Source of the DNA: JBCBRD01 sp039819785
Lineage (GTDB): Bacteria > Pseudomonadota > Alphaproteobacteria > Rhizobiales > Hyphomicrobiaceae
Assembly (NCBI GenBank): GCA_039819785.1
Contig: JBCBRH010000017.1
Span: forward strand, 12,861 to 76,860
Direction: 5' to 3'
DNA: 64,000 bases
Part shown: in pieces, positions 8,768-18,200 of the stretch
Layout: the number at the start of each line of letters is the position of its first letter
Numbering within the stretch: position 1 is the first letter of the stretch
The notes under the pieces: model-generated
Database searches by the model: none
Told to the model about the DNA's origin: nothing
The model's input: only the letters and a program-made list of their open reading frames with translations
Translations under genes and position numbers: made by a program

Positions 8768-9059
8768 GGCTTGCGACCAAGCCTCGGCAGCTGAGATGGG
8801 ACGCTGGGGTGAAGTACTGAGGCCTCGCGGGAAGCGGGACTTCTTGAGCCAATCGGCAACTTGCGACTGCAGACACAATTATCTGCCAACCCGCGAGTCC
8901 CAAGCCCGACGAACTTTCACACCTGATCACATGCCCGCCAGGAGGCATTGCGTTTCCAGGTGATCTAACCGACCTCTTAGCCGGAAACGCAGGCAAACCT
9001 GCGCTCATGAGCACAATGACAAACACCGCGCAAAAGCGGGCAGGCATAGAGGATTGATC

Positions 9060-9731
9060 ATGGCCTATCTGGATGCAAACACGGCTGGCGAACTTGCGTC
9101 GGCATCGAACGCGGCGACTGAAAAGGCGCAAGCTATCAAAATCACCGTGTATCGTTGGGCCGGGGCCTGGGGGCCTTTCAAGGTCAAAATCCCCTGCGGC
9201 GAGTGCACCCTGACAAGTGACATCATTCGCGACACGGTTGAAAACGAGCTGGCCGGTATCCCCGTTGAGGTCGAGACGCTGGACTGGCTGTCGAACTGGT
9301 GGAAGCCGATTTTGAAGGGTGGCTGGCACGCGCCGATCGTGCTGGTCGATGGCAAGATTATCAGTCAGGGCGCTGCGCTGAACCGGGGTGTTCTGGCCGA
9401 AGCGGTCGTGAAAACATGGGTTGGCCGTGCGGAACTGACCGGGAACCACGTCTTTGGCAAGGACCGCTGTGGGCATTGCACGCGTGCCAAGGATGCACTG
9501 GACGGGGCCGGGATCTCATATGCGTACCACGATGTGGTGAAGAACCCGCGTGCGCTGTATGAAGTCGTACCACGGGCCAAGCGAGAAATCGGAAATCACA
9601 CACCGGTGACGACACCGCAAATCTGGCTGGATGGCCGCTATGTGGGCGGAGCGGATGCGCTTGAGGCTCATCTGGGCCTGGTGGAGGGCGATGGGGCGCA
9701 CGTCGCGGGAACTGCAATGGCGGCCCGATAA
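9060..9731 (+). CDS. two-domain thioredoxin-like/glutaredoxin protein
   Basis: A 223-residue protein with two thioredoxin-fold halves. The first half starts ITVYRWAG and contains a CGEC pair (C46, C49) and a second-half APIVLVDGKIISQG. The second half is a recognisable glutaredoxin domain with CGHC (C137, C140), TPQIWLDGRYVGGADALEAHL as the cis-Pro and glutathione-site region. ATG at 9060 follows AGAGGA with six bases of spacing. It is a single gene, convergent with mutT. The tandem of two CxxC sites suggests an internal dithiol relay; partners are not known. Confidence 0.78.
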   Translation: MAYLDANTAGELASASNAATEKAQAIKITVYRWAGAWGPFKVKIPCGECTLTSDIIRDTVENELAGIPVEVETLDWLSNWWKPILKGGWHAPIVLVDGKIISQGAALNRGVLAEAVVKTWVGRAELTGNHVFGKDRCGHCTRAKDALDGAGISYAYHDVVKNPRALYEVVPRAKREIGNHTPVTTPQIWLDGRYVGGADALEAHLGLVEGDGAHVAGTAMAAR

Positions 9732-9785
9732 CTGCTAAAAGCTCCCGGCGTGTTTTTGAGTTTGTCAGAAACGCGCCTGAAGCCC

Positions 9786-9860
9786 GTCATTTGCATCTGG
9801 TGCGGGTGCATCCGGTGCGGGTGCATCCGGTGCCGGGGCATCCGGTTCAGGTCCATCGGG
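9786..9860. repeat. degenerate 15-bp tandem repeat
   Basis: Between the convergent glutaredoxin and mutT genes, the unit TGCGGGTGCATCCGG occurs twice exactly (9801-9815 and 9816-9830) with degenerate copies at 9786-9800, 9831-9845 and 9846-9860. The 15-bp period on the minus strand would read as Pro-Asp-Ala-Pro-Ala, but no gene spans it. Confidence 0.75.
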
Positions 9861-9917
9861 TTTACGGTACAGGGTCTTGTGTACAAAGACCTACTTTCAG
9901 TCTTTTTCGAAGTTGTT

Positions 9918-10349
9918 CTACGCCAGCAGGTCGCGAAGGTAGGGCAGCAGGGGCAGGTCGGCTGGCGGCATGGGATAGTCCTGCAATCTGTTGGCTCTAG
10001 CCCAGGCTAAGTTCTGACCTTCCTGCGGTGACACTTCTCCGTCCCAAGACCGGCATATGTATAGCGGCATGAGTAGGTGAAACTCGTCGTAGGCGTGGCT
10101 TGCGAACGTGAATGGCGCGATGCAAGTCAGGCAGACGTCGATTGCGAGTTCTTCATACAGCTCGCGGACGAGAGCTTTTTCCGGGCTCTCTCCGGGGTCG
10201 ATCTTTCCACCTGGGAATTCCCATAGTCCGGCGAGTGATTTTCCGGGTGGGCGCTGCGTCAGCAGGACCCGGTTGTCAGCATCGATCAGGGCTGCTGCGA
10301 CCACTGTCAGGATCGGTTTTTCCGACGGTTCTGTTGGCGCCGTGTTCAT
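9918..10349 (-). CDS. mutT: (deoxy)nucleoside triphosphate pyrophosphohydrolase, MutT type
   Basis: A 143-residue Nudix hydrolase that removes oxidised dGTP (8-oxo-dGTP) from the nucleotide pool. The Nudix box spans residues 47-70, with GGKIDPGES, the RELYEEL helix and the hydrophobic I70. LLTQRPPGKSLAGLWEFPGG before it is characteristic of MutT. The ATG overlaps the stop of the membrane protein gene upstream (ATGA), so the two are one operon. The argJ-mutT neighbourhood is usual in Hyphomicrobiales. Confidence 0.94.
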   Translation of the reverse strand: MNTAPTEPSEKPILTVVAAALIDADNRVLLTQRPPGKSLAGLWEFPGGKIDPGESPEKALVRELYEELAIDVCLTCIAPFTFASHAYDEFHLLMPLYICRSWDGEVSPQEGQNLAWARANRLQDYPMPPADLPLLPYLRDLLA

Positions 10350-11242
10350 TGCGTCGGAGTGCTTTGGTTTTCAGGTTTGGTGATGTCTGCGCTCGACGGG
10401 TCGGCGTCTGGTGCTGGTGCTTTTGGTGGTTGCGGATCTGTTTGGGCCGTTTTGGTTTTTTCAGGCTCTGAAGGGTTTTGTGTGTCTGGTTGCGCTGGAC
10501 CGGACTTTTGTGGTTCTGACAGTGCGAAAAACGCCCAACTCATCAGGAGGCCGCTGACAATGGCTGCGATGATTGCGATGAGAAAAAGGATCGCGAAAAC
10601 AGCCGGTTCCGTGAAGCCTGCCGTAACGGGTGCGAGACTTTCCGCGATGACCGGCGGGCCATAATCGAGTACGGCCAGGGGAAGTACAGCGGCCAAGACC
10701 GAAGTTGCTGCCATCGCCATGATGTACCCACGGCCAGGGCGAGATGTCTTGCGCGACAGCAGGTTGCCCAGCGGCCAGAACAGCAACAGGTTGTAAACGA
10801 CGAAGAACGACCAGACGGCGATCTGAAAGGATGTCCCGCCACTTCCAGAGAACACCGGCGCTTCTGCTGCGGCCCGTGCTTGGTCAGCCAAAGCAGTTCC
10901 ATTTTCAGACCACCATTCGGCCAACGGCGCGCCAGGGAGTGTGAACACAATCAGCCCGAACATTGCGATGGTCAGTGTCGTGGTCACCACGAGCACCAGC
11001 CCGAGCAGAAACGATGACCACCACGACCAGCGGGTCAAGCCGCCAGGCATCACGGCGGCTAGGACGTTTCTTTGTGAAACCAGACATCCGAGCAGCACGA
11101 TCCATCCTGCAATGGGCAGGACATCAAGGCGAATATCTACGGGGAATGATCGTGCAACCGAGATCGCAACGGCTGTCGCTGCGACGAATGTTAGAACGTA
11201 AAGTCCTAGAAGGCGCAGCATATCGGCGCGCGTAAACTGCAT
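10346..11242 (-). CDS. polytopic membrane protein of unknown function
   Basis: About 298 residues with six likely membrane segments: LLGLYVLTFVAATAVAISVA, the stretch around GWIVLLGCLV, the stretch around LGLVLVVTTTLTIAMFGLIV, VWSFFVVYNLLLFWPLG, MAMAATSVLAAVLPLAVL and ILFLIAIIAAIVSGLLMSWA. The last ~57 residues are a cytoplasmic or periplasmic Pro/Thr/Lys-rich tail. ATG at 11242 was preferred to a TTG at 11278 because it begins the first helix and has a GGGGGG tract upstream. It overlaps mutT by four bases. I do not recognise a family. Confidence 0.7.
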   Translation of the reverse strand: MQFTRADMLRLLGLYVLTFVAATAVAISVARSFPVDIRLDVLPIAGWIVLLGCLVSQRNVLAAVMPGGLTRWSWWSSFLLGLVLVVTTTLTIAMFGLIVFTLPGAPLAEWWSENGTALADQARAAAEAPVFSGSGGTSFQIAVWSFFVVYNLLLFWPLGNLLSRKTSRPGRGYIMAMAATSVLAAVLPLAVLDYGPPVIAESLAPVTAGFTEPAVFAILFLIAIIAAIVSGLLMSWAFFALSEPQKSGPAQPDTQNPSEPEKTKTAQTDPQPPKAPAPDADPSSADITKPENQSTPTQ

Positions 11243-11374
11243 ATGTCGTCTGCCCCCCTCAAGGCTTGCCCGTCGCAATGATCGTGCGGCAAGGCGGCCT
11301 AACCCAATTGTCTTTCCGCCAAAATGGATCGTCCCGATGAAGTAGGTCGTCCCTATGAAGCGGGTCCTCTGGCA

Positions 11375-12055
11375 TCAGGTACCTGCTTTGCGCTGCAACA
11401 CGTAGCAGGTTTCGGTTAGGCCTGTGAGCCCTCGTTTGCGCAATGGGTCATTGGCTTTGAGGGCGTCGTCGCGCGCGCGAAGTTCGATTTCAAAATCGGC
11501 CTCGAAGTAAGCCGTTACCGTTTCGGGCGGTGTTGAGAAAGGTGGCCCGGTCATTTCGCTTTGATCGTAATCCAACGAGACCATGAGTGCTGCCGTTTTC
11601 GGTTGCGTCAGAGCAGCCAGGTGCTTTGCGTAGGCAGGCTGGATTGCCGGTGGCAAGGCAACGAGGCTCGCGCGATCGTAAACGGCGGTCACGTCGACCA
11701 TATGCTGGGGCTTTGATTTGAAGATGTCGCCGCAGAAGATGCGGTATGGTGCACTCTCATAGACCGTGAAGTCGAAAATGGGTGTGATCGTCGGCGTGAC
11801 GCCAAGTTCGGCAAAGAACTCCTCGACGGCCTTTTGGACAACTTCGACGCCGATGACGACGTGGCCCTTTTCGGCAAGCCAGACCATATCCATGGATTTG
11901 CCACATAGGGGGACAAGGACGGTCGCGCGTTTGTTTATGTGAAGGGTGTCCCAGTGCGCTTCGAGACTTGGGTGGGGCGTGTCGCGGTGAAAGCCGATCT
12001 CGCCGTTGTCCCATCGTTCCACCCAGAAGGCATTATCGACCGGTTCTAGGCTCAT
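11375..12055 (-). CDS. thiopurine S-methyltransferase (TPMT) family protein
   Basis: About 226 residues, the usual TPMT length. The domain start NAFWVERWDNGEIGFHRDTP, the SAM-site VLVPLCGKSMDMVWLAEKG and the YDRASLVALPP segment are typical of bacterial TPMT proteins, which methylate thiols or selenium and tellurium compounds. ATG at 12055 places the start where the family begins; in-frame ATG at 12127 and TTG at 12166 would add 24 or 37 residues without similarity. It follows argJ on the same strand. The native substrate is unknown. Confidence 0.88.
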   Translation of the reverse strand: MSLEPVDNAFWVERWDNGEIGFHRDTPHPSLEAHWDTLHINKRATVLVPLCGKSMDMVWLAEKGHVVIGVEVVQKAVEEFFAELGVTPTITPIFDFTVYESAPYRIFCGDIFKSKPQHMVDVTAVYDRASLVALPPAIQPAYAKHLAALTQPKTAALMVSLDYDQSEMTGPPFSTPPETVTAYFEADFEIELRARDDALKANDPLRKRGLTGLTETCYVLQRKAGT

Positions 12056-12192
12056 GGCAGGATATTCCAGGGTCGATCCGTCTTCACTGAAAACGCTTCT
12101 GGCCCTGGCCTTTTTGTTTTGGGTCATGTTTTCGGCGTGCTGCGTGCTGGCTTCCGTAAAAACCAACTGCGCATGCGTCAGCCGAACACAAC

Positions 12193-13440
12193 CTAGCTAC
12201 GATAATCGGCGTTGATCGAAATGTACTCATGGGTCAGGTCGCACGTCCAGACGGTTGCTTGACCGTCGCCGATGCCGATGTCCACGATCAAATCGATGTG
12301 GTCGCCCTTCATGTATGCTGCGGCTTCGGCTTCACTGTGGTCTGGCGCGCGTTCACCCATACTTGCCATGCGGTGTGGGCCGAACCAGATCGACAACGTG
12401 TCGCGGTTGGCGGCTTCGCCGGATTTGCCGACCGCCATGACGATGCGTCCCCAATTTGGGTCTTCTCCGGCTATGGCGGTTTTCACGAGGGGTGAGTTGG
12501 CAATCGCCATGCCGATGCGTTTCGCAGCCTGGTCATGTTCAGCGCCCTTTACCAGGACGGTGATCAGCTTTGTGATCCCTTCGCCATCGCAGATGATGGC
12601 TTGCGAGAGATCGTGTGTGAGCCCTTCAAGGGTGACCTGGAATTCTTTGAAATTGGGTTCGTTTGGAGCGTGAAGCGGGTCTTGCTGCGTTGGGTTTTTG
12701 CCGGTGGCAAACATCAGCAGCGTGTCGCTTGTTGAGGTGTCGCTATCGACCGTTATGGCGTTGAAGGACGCGTCAGCTGCCGTCTTGAGGGCCGTGCGAA
12801 GCGCTGAGGGATCTACTGCGAGATCGGTTGCCAGGAACGATAGCATGGTCGCCATGTCCGGAGCGATCATACCAGCACCCTTGGCGATGCCATTGAGGTG
12901 GCCGACGGCGCCATCCTGCAACGTGACGGCAGACGTTGCCAGCTTTGGAAATGTGTCGGTCGTCATGATGGCGTGGGCGGCCTCGGTCCAACCGGTTGGG
13001 GAGGCGGTTTCGGCCATATCGCCCAGGAGATGGGCGAAACCTGTCACGTCGAGAGGTTCACCGATGACGCCGGTTGAGGCAATAAAAACCTCTTCGGGTT
13101 CGCAGCCTACAGCCTTTGCGGCAGCTTCTGCGGTTTGGCGGACGGCGTCCTTGCCGCGTTTGCCGGTGAATGCGTTGGCGTTCCCGGAGTTGACGACGAG
13201 GGCGCGAGCCTGCCCGTGTTTGAGTTGTTCGGCGCACCAGTCGACGGCTGCGGAGCGCGTTTTCGACTGTGTGAGGACACCGGCGACGACCGTGCCCGGC
13301 TCGAAGACGGCGAGAAGCAGGTCTCGCCGTCCTTTGTATTTAATCCCAGCTTTAGCGGTGGCGATCTTCATGCCATTGGTTTTCGGCATGTCTGGATAAG
13401 TGGACGGCGCGAATGGCGACGTCTTGGTGGTGATACCCAT
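12193..13440 (-). CDS. argJ: bifunctional ornithine acetyltransferase / N-acetylglutamate synthase
   Basis: A 415-residue ArgJ of normal length. It recycles the acetyl group between N-acetylornithine and glutamate in arginine synthesis. The self-cleavage and catalytic site is GMIAPDMATMLSF, with the nucleophilic threonine at T198. SGNANAFTG and NWGRIVMAVGKSG are further family motifs. It lies 30 bases downstream of the parvulin gene on the same strand, so the pair is probably one transcription unit. The last residues, ending YISINADYRS, are the conserved ArgJ C-terminus, so the gene is complete. Confidence 0.97.
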   Translation of the reverse strand: MGITTKTSPFAPSTYPDMPKTNGMKIATAKAGIKYKGRRDLLLAVFEPGTVVAGVLTQSKTRSAAVDWCAEQLKHGQARALVVNSGNANAFTGKRGKDAVRQTAEAAAKAVGCEPEEVFIASTGVIGEPLDVTGFAHLLGDMAETASPTGWTEAAHAIMTTDTFPKLATSAVTLQDGAVGHLNGIAKGAGMIAPDMATMLSFLATDLAVDPSALRTALKTAADASFNAITVDSDTSTSDTLLMFATGKNPTQQDPLHAPNEPNFKEFQVTLEGLTHDLSQAIICDGEGITKLITVLVKGAEHDQAAKRIGMAIANSPLVKTAIAGEDPNWGRIVMAVGKSGEAANRDTLSIWFGPHRMASMGERAPDHSEAEAAAYMKGDHIDLIVDIGIGDGQATVWTCDLTHEYISINADYRS

Positions 13441-13470
13441 CGTTATCGTCGCCTAACTCAATTCTGGCTG

Positions 13471-14505
13471 TTAGTTCGCATCTGCCGGCTTAGCTGCGTC
13501 GGCCTCACTGCCTTTTGGCTTTTGTTGGGATTCCAACTTTTTGATCTGCTCAAGAATTGCGTTTTGCTGGGAGGCCGCTGCCTTTTCCTGCTCTTCGACC
13601 TGTTTGATGATCTCTGGGTCCAGGTATTCGATTTTGGAGGTTTTGCGAAGGTCTTGCGCCTTCGCTTGGGCCTGCTGGAGGATCATGGAGTTCAAAATCC
13701 GATCCTTTACTGCGTCGAACGTTGGAAGTGGCTTCTGACGCTTGTCTTCGACCTTGATGAGGTGCCAGCCAAAGCGGCTCTGAACGGGTTGCGAGACATC
13801 GCCGATTTCGCCTTTGAAGGCGGCGTCTTCAAACTGCGGGACCATCTGGCCGCGTCCGAAGTATCCCAGTAGCCCACCGTTCACTTTTGAACCTGGGTCT
13901 TTGGAGTTTTCTTTTGCCAGTTTTTCGAAGTCTTCCCCGCGGTTGATCTTTTCGAGCAAATCACGCGCTTCATCTTCTGTTTCCACTAGGATGTGGCGTG
14001 CTTTGACTTCCTCTTCCTGCTTCATGCCTTTGATTTGGTCGTTGTAGTAGGTTTTGGCAGCGGCTTCACTTACAGATGTCTTGATCTGCGTCTGGAAATA
14101 CTCTTCGCGGAGCGCCCGGCGGCGCATATATTCCATACGCTCACCGAAACTCTCAGTTTCAGCAAGTTTTTGGGCGCGGGCGGCATCGGCGAACAGCTGG
14201 TTTTCAATCAGGTATTCCACCAGGACCCGTCTGCGCGACTCTGGAGGAATGTTGCCAAGGTCGGAGCCGATTTCGATTTCGGCAAAAGCCAGGTCTTTTT
14301 CGGTGATCTTGGCCCCATTCACGGTTGCAACCACGGTGTCGGGGCTGGCTGTGCTGCCTGCCACCTGCGCGTGGGAAAGTGCCGGAACAGCGAACAGTGC
14401 CAGTGTCGCGGCTGTAAAGAACGCGATGTGAGACTGGCTGTGACGCGTTGCCGGAGCGGTGTTGTGAGTTACCCGGGGAGTCACGGATTTAAAGTCTACA
14501 GCCAT
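13471..14505 (-). CDS. periplasmic parvulin-type peptidyl-prolyl isomerase (PrsA/SurA-like foldase)
   Basis: A 344-residue exported foldase. The hydrophobic segment around residues 27-46 (FFTAATLALFAVPALSHAQ) acts as a signal sequence. A SurA_N-like helical region follows (VNGAKITEKDLAFAEIEIG), then the rotamase domain, with the family segments ARHILVETEDEA, FGRGQMVPQFEDAAFKG and SRFGWHLIKVED. The C-terminal ~60 residues are charged and Gln-rich, likely a coiled helix. It sits between argJ and the divergent secA, an arrangement that fits a job in folding exported proteins. Confidence 0.9.
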   Translation of the reverse strand: MAVDFKSVTPRVTHNTAPATRHSQSHIAFFTAATLALFAVPALSHAQVAGSTASPDTVVATVNGAKITEKDLAFAEIEIGSDLGNIPPESRRRVLVEYLIENQLFADAARAQKLAETESFGERMEYMRRRALREEYFQTQIKTSVSEAAAKTYYNDQIKGMKQEEEVKARHILVETEDEARDLLEKINRGEDFEKLAKENSKDPGSKVNGGLLGYFGRGQMVPQFEDAAFKGEIGDVSQPVQSRFGWHLIKVEDKRQKPLPTFDAVKDRILNSMILQQAQAKAQDLRKTSKIEYLDPEIIKQVEEQEKAAASQQNAILEQIKKLESQQKPKGSEADAAKPADAN

Positions 14506-15245
14506 GGATGGGCGTCCTTTTTAGGTTGCCTTGGTTTTGTTCGACGCAGTGATCGTGAGGAAAACCGCGTTTGATCCGATGTTTTATCTGGGCGGTGTGC
14601 GTCGCCTATTCGGCCTCCGCGGACGGTCTCGACCGGCGGTAGCTTTCGTTAGCGGGCGCGCTTTACGCATGAATCAGCGGGCGTTCGATAGACCAGCAGT
14701 CGCGAAGGGCCAAGTTAATTCTTAGAAACACGCCTTACGGAGGAACCTGTTTGCACGAGGGTTTTCGTGCTGCAACCTTGCGCACGCCGATGTGTCGCCA
14801 CATTGACAAAACAGGAGGTGGGTTCCTAAGTGATGCCCATCATCCTGTGAGCATGCCGATTGTCCGTTGTTGCTATCTGCTTGGGTGCCACCGTGTTCTT
14901 GAACGGGGTGTCAAAGCGGCAGATTCTTGTTTCCGATTGGCTTAAGGCTTGGTTCGAATGGCATCGCGGCTGATGTGTTGGCAAGTTGATCCGTCTTAGA
15001 CCCAAGTTGATGACACGGTCTTGGTTCATGTATCAACATCAAGGTGATGTGGTCGGAGCAACGGATTGGGGCTTCTTAGCAGGTCGCAGCAGCCGTAAGC
15101 CCGGCGATCGGGCCCTGTTATGGGGCAGGTTCCAGGCCCAGCGACGGGCCGTTTAAGCGACTACGATATCAGGTTTGGAGCACCAGCTCGGCATCCAGTT
15201 TAATGCGCCAGGGCATGTTCCAGGCAAACGACAGAAAGGCTTCCC
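14506..15245. other. 740-bp intergenic region between parvulin and secA
   Basis: No standard gene is evident in this divergent promoter region. It holds one candidate small ORF (14751-14945), a group of inverted repeats at 14742-14826, a possible promoter (TTGATG at 15007-15012, TATCAA at 15031-15036, spacing 18) and two GC-rich hairpins at 15099-15113 and 15135-15150 in what would be the secA leader. The ribosome site for secA, AAAGG, lies six bases before its ATG. Confidence 0.6.
14751..14945 (+). CDS. candidate small ORF in the secA upstream region
   Basis: A 64-residue frame starting at TTG 14751, six bases after a near-perfect ribosome site, GGAGGA (14739-14744). The product is basic and Cys-rich (six cysteines), with the segment PIVRCCYLLGC near the middle, and has no signal peptide or known arrest motif such as RAPP. 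No family was recognised. It lies upstream of secA on the same strand, so a leader-peptide role is possible but unsupported. The strong ribosome site is the main evidence; the start codon is weak and the inverted repeats overlapping it may be the real feature. Confidence 0.3.
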   Translation: MHEGFRAATLRTPMCRHIDKTGGGFLSDAHHPVSMPIVRCCYLLGCHRVLERGVKAADSCFRLA

Positions 15246-18200
15246 ATGCTCTCTTTGGGCAAAATCGGCGGTTTCGCTTCCAAAATTTTCGGCTCGTCGA
15301 ACGACCGCCTTGTCCGGGGTTTCAGGCCGCGCGTTGAGCTGATCAACGCGATGGAAGACGAAATCGCAGCGCTTTCCGATGATGAGTTGAGGGCCAAAAC
15401 GGCTGAATTCAAGCAGCAATATAAAGACGGCAAGAGCCTTGATGATCTCCTGGTGCCGGCGTTTGCCGTCGTCCGCGAGGCGGGCAAGCGCACGCTGGGT
15501 CAACGGCACTTTGATGTCCAGATGATCGGCGGGATGGTCCTGAACGATGGCAACATTGCTGAAATGAAGACCGGCGAGGGTAAGACGCTTGTTGCGACGC
15601 TTGCGGTTTATCTGAACGCGCTGAGCGGTCGTGGTGTCCACGTGGTCACCGTTAACGATTATCTGGCCAGTCGCGATGCAGAATGGATGGGACAGGTTTA
15701 CCGGTTCCTGGGTCTGACCGTCGGGGTCATCCTGCATGGTCTCGACGATGAAGAGCGTAAGGCTGCGTATGACTGCGATGTGACCTACGCCACCAACAAC
15801 GAACTGGGCTTCGACTATCTGCGCGACAACATGAAGATGTCGAAAGAAGAGATGGTTCAGCGCGACCACGCCTTCGCCATCGTCGACGAGGTGGATTCGA
15901 TTCTGATCGATGAAGCGCGGACGCCGTTGATTATTTCGGGTCCCGTTGAAGATCGTACCGACCTTTATGTCTCGATCAATGAGATCGTAAAACATCTGGT
16001 GGTCGAGGCCAATGAGGTTGAAAAGGCGCTGCGCAAAGAGCACGGCAATGGTGACCTCAAGGAGATCTTCAAAGAGCAAGGTCTCATCGAACTTGATGAA
16101 AAGCAGCGCCAGGTCGCGCTGACCGATCTTGGAAACGAGCGTATCGAGGTCATGCTTGCGGAAGCTGATCTTTTGAAGAGCGGCTCACTGTTCGACATCG
16201 AAAACGTGACGGTCGTCCACCACGTCAATCAGGCGTTGCGGGCTAACAAGTTGTTCCAGCGGGACAAGGACTACATCGTCAAGAGCGGTGAAGTTGTCAT
16301 CATCGACGAGTTCACAGGCCGCATGATGCCAGGACGGCGTTATTCGGAGGGGCAGCACCAAGCGCTTGAAGCCAAAGAAAATGTCGAGATTCAGCCGGAG
16401 AACCAGACGCTGGCCTCGATCACGTTCCAGAACTACTTCAGGCTGTACGACAAGCTGTCCGGCATGACGGGTACGGCTGCCACCGAAGCTTCCGAATTCA
16501 TGGATATCTATGGATTGGATGTCATCGAAATCCCCACGAATATTGGTGTGGCGCGGATCGATGACGATGATGAAATCTACCGGACGCAGCGCGAGAAGTT
16601 CGCCGCCATCGTCATGACGATTGCAGATGCGCGCCGGCGTGGACAACCGTGTCTAGTCGGCACGGCCTCGATCGAAAAATCCGAAATGCTGTCGGAGATC
16701 ATGAAGGACCCGGCCTATTTCAAAGAGCTTGGCGAAAAGACCTTGAAGCAGGCCGAGCCTTTGAAGTCGCCAAAAGAAGATGAGCTTAAAGAATACCTGA
16801 TGGACATGGGCGAACTGATGCTGCAGCTCGCGCGTGACGCGAAGCCCGGCCAAGACGTCATCCCGCACCACGTCCTCAACGCTCGCTACCATGAGCAGGA
16901 AGCCAGTATCATTTCGCAGGCCGGTGTGCCTGGGGCTGTGACTATTGCCACTAACATGGCTGGCCGTGGGACTGACATCCAACTCGGTGGCAACGTGGAA
17001 TTCCAAATCCGCGATTGGATTACGGAGCGTGAAGCTGGCGGGGTTCCACCTACGGAAGCAGAAATCGCAAAGCAGCGCGCTGTCATCGAAGCGGAAGTTG
17101 AGAAAAATAAAGACCGCGTCCTGGAAGGTGGCGGGCTGTACGTGATCGCTACCGAACGGCACGAAAGCCGGCGGATCGATAACCAGCTGCGCGGTCGCTC
17201 CGGGCGGCAGGGCGATCCGGGGCGGTCGAAGTTCTATCTTGCGCTTGATGATGACCTAATGCGCATTTTCGGCTCAGACCGGATGGAAAGCGTCTTGAAG
17301 ACGCTTGGGCTTCAGGAAGGCGAGGCGATCACGCATCGCTGGATGAACAAGTCGCTGGAAATGGCGCAGAAGAAGGTCGAGGCGCGCAACTTCGACATTC
17401 GCAAGCAGATCCTGAAGTACGACGACGTGATGAATGATCAGCGTAAGGTGATCTTCGATCAGCGCATCGACATCATGGCTGAAGAGGATGTGTCCGAGAC
17501 GGTCAAAGACCTGAGACAGCAGGTTGTCCAGGACCTCGTGCGCAAGCACATCCCGGAAAAGGCCTATGCTGAACAGTGGGATACCGCTGGTCTGACCGAG
17601 GCGATTGAATCGCAGTTCGGCATCTCTGTTCCCATTGCCGATTGGGCCGAGGAAGAGGGTATTGCGGACGAGGAGATCGAAGAGCGGCTGTTGCGACTTG
17701 CTGATGAGCGGGCGGCAGCAAAGGCTGTTGCGTTCGGTTCCGACACGTTCCGGCAGATTGAAAAGATGGTGCTGCTGCAGCAGCTCGACCATCTTTGGCG
17801 TGAGCATATCGTGACGCTAGAGCACTTGCGTCAGGTGGTTGGCTTCCGCGCCTATGGTCAGCGTGATCCACTGAACGAATACAAGACCGAGGCGTTTGTC
17901 CTCTTTGAAAGTCTGCTGACGCGTCTGCGGGAAGCTGTAACCGGCATATTGATGCATATCGAGATTGCGCCAGATGAAGATCCCGGCGATCTCTTCCAGC
18001 CGGACGAGCTTCCACCTATGGAAGCCCACCATGTCGATGCCACGACCGGCTATGATGAATTCGAAGAGCCAGAAATGGCGTACGAAGGTGGCGGCACAAG
18101 CCGGTATGACGATGGCGATGGTGAGTTGAAGCAAGCGCCGTTGCAGACCCGGAAAGCCGTTGGCTCGGTTGATCCCAACGATCCTGCGACGTGGGGGCGG

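Noticed and set aside
14751..14945. SecM- or ApdP-like arrest peptide upstream of secA
   Set aside because: The candidate ORF has no signal sequence and no RAPP/RAGP-like or SecM-like arrest motif, so I do not claim this function.
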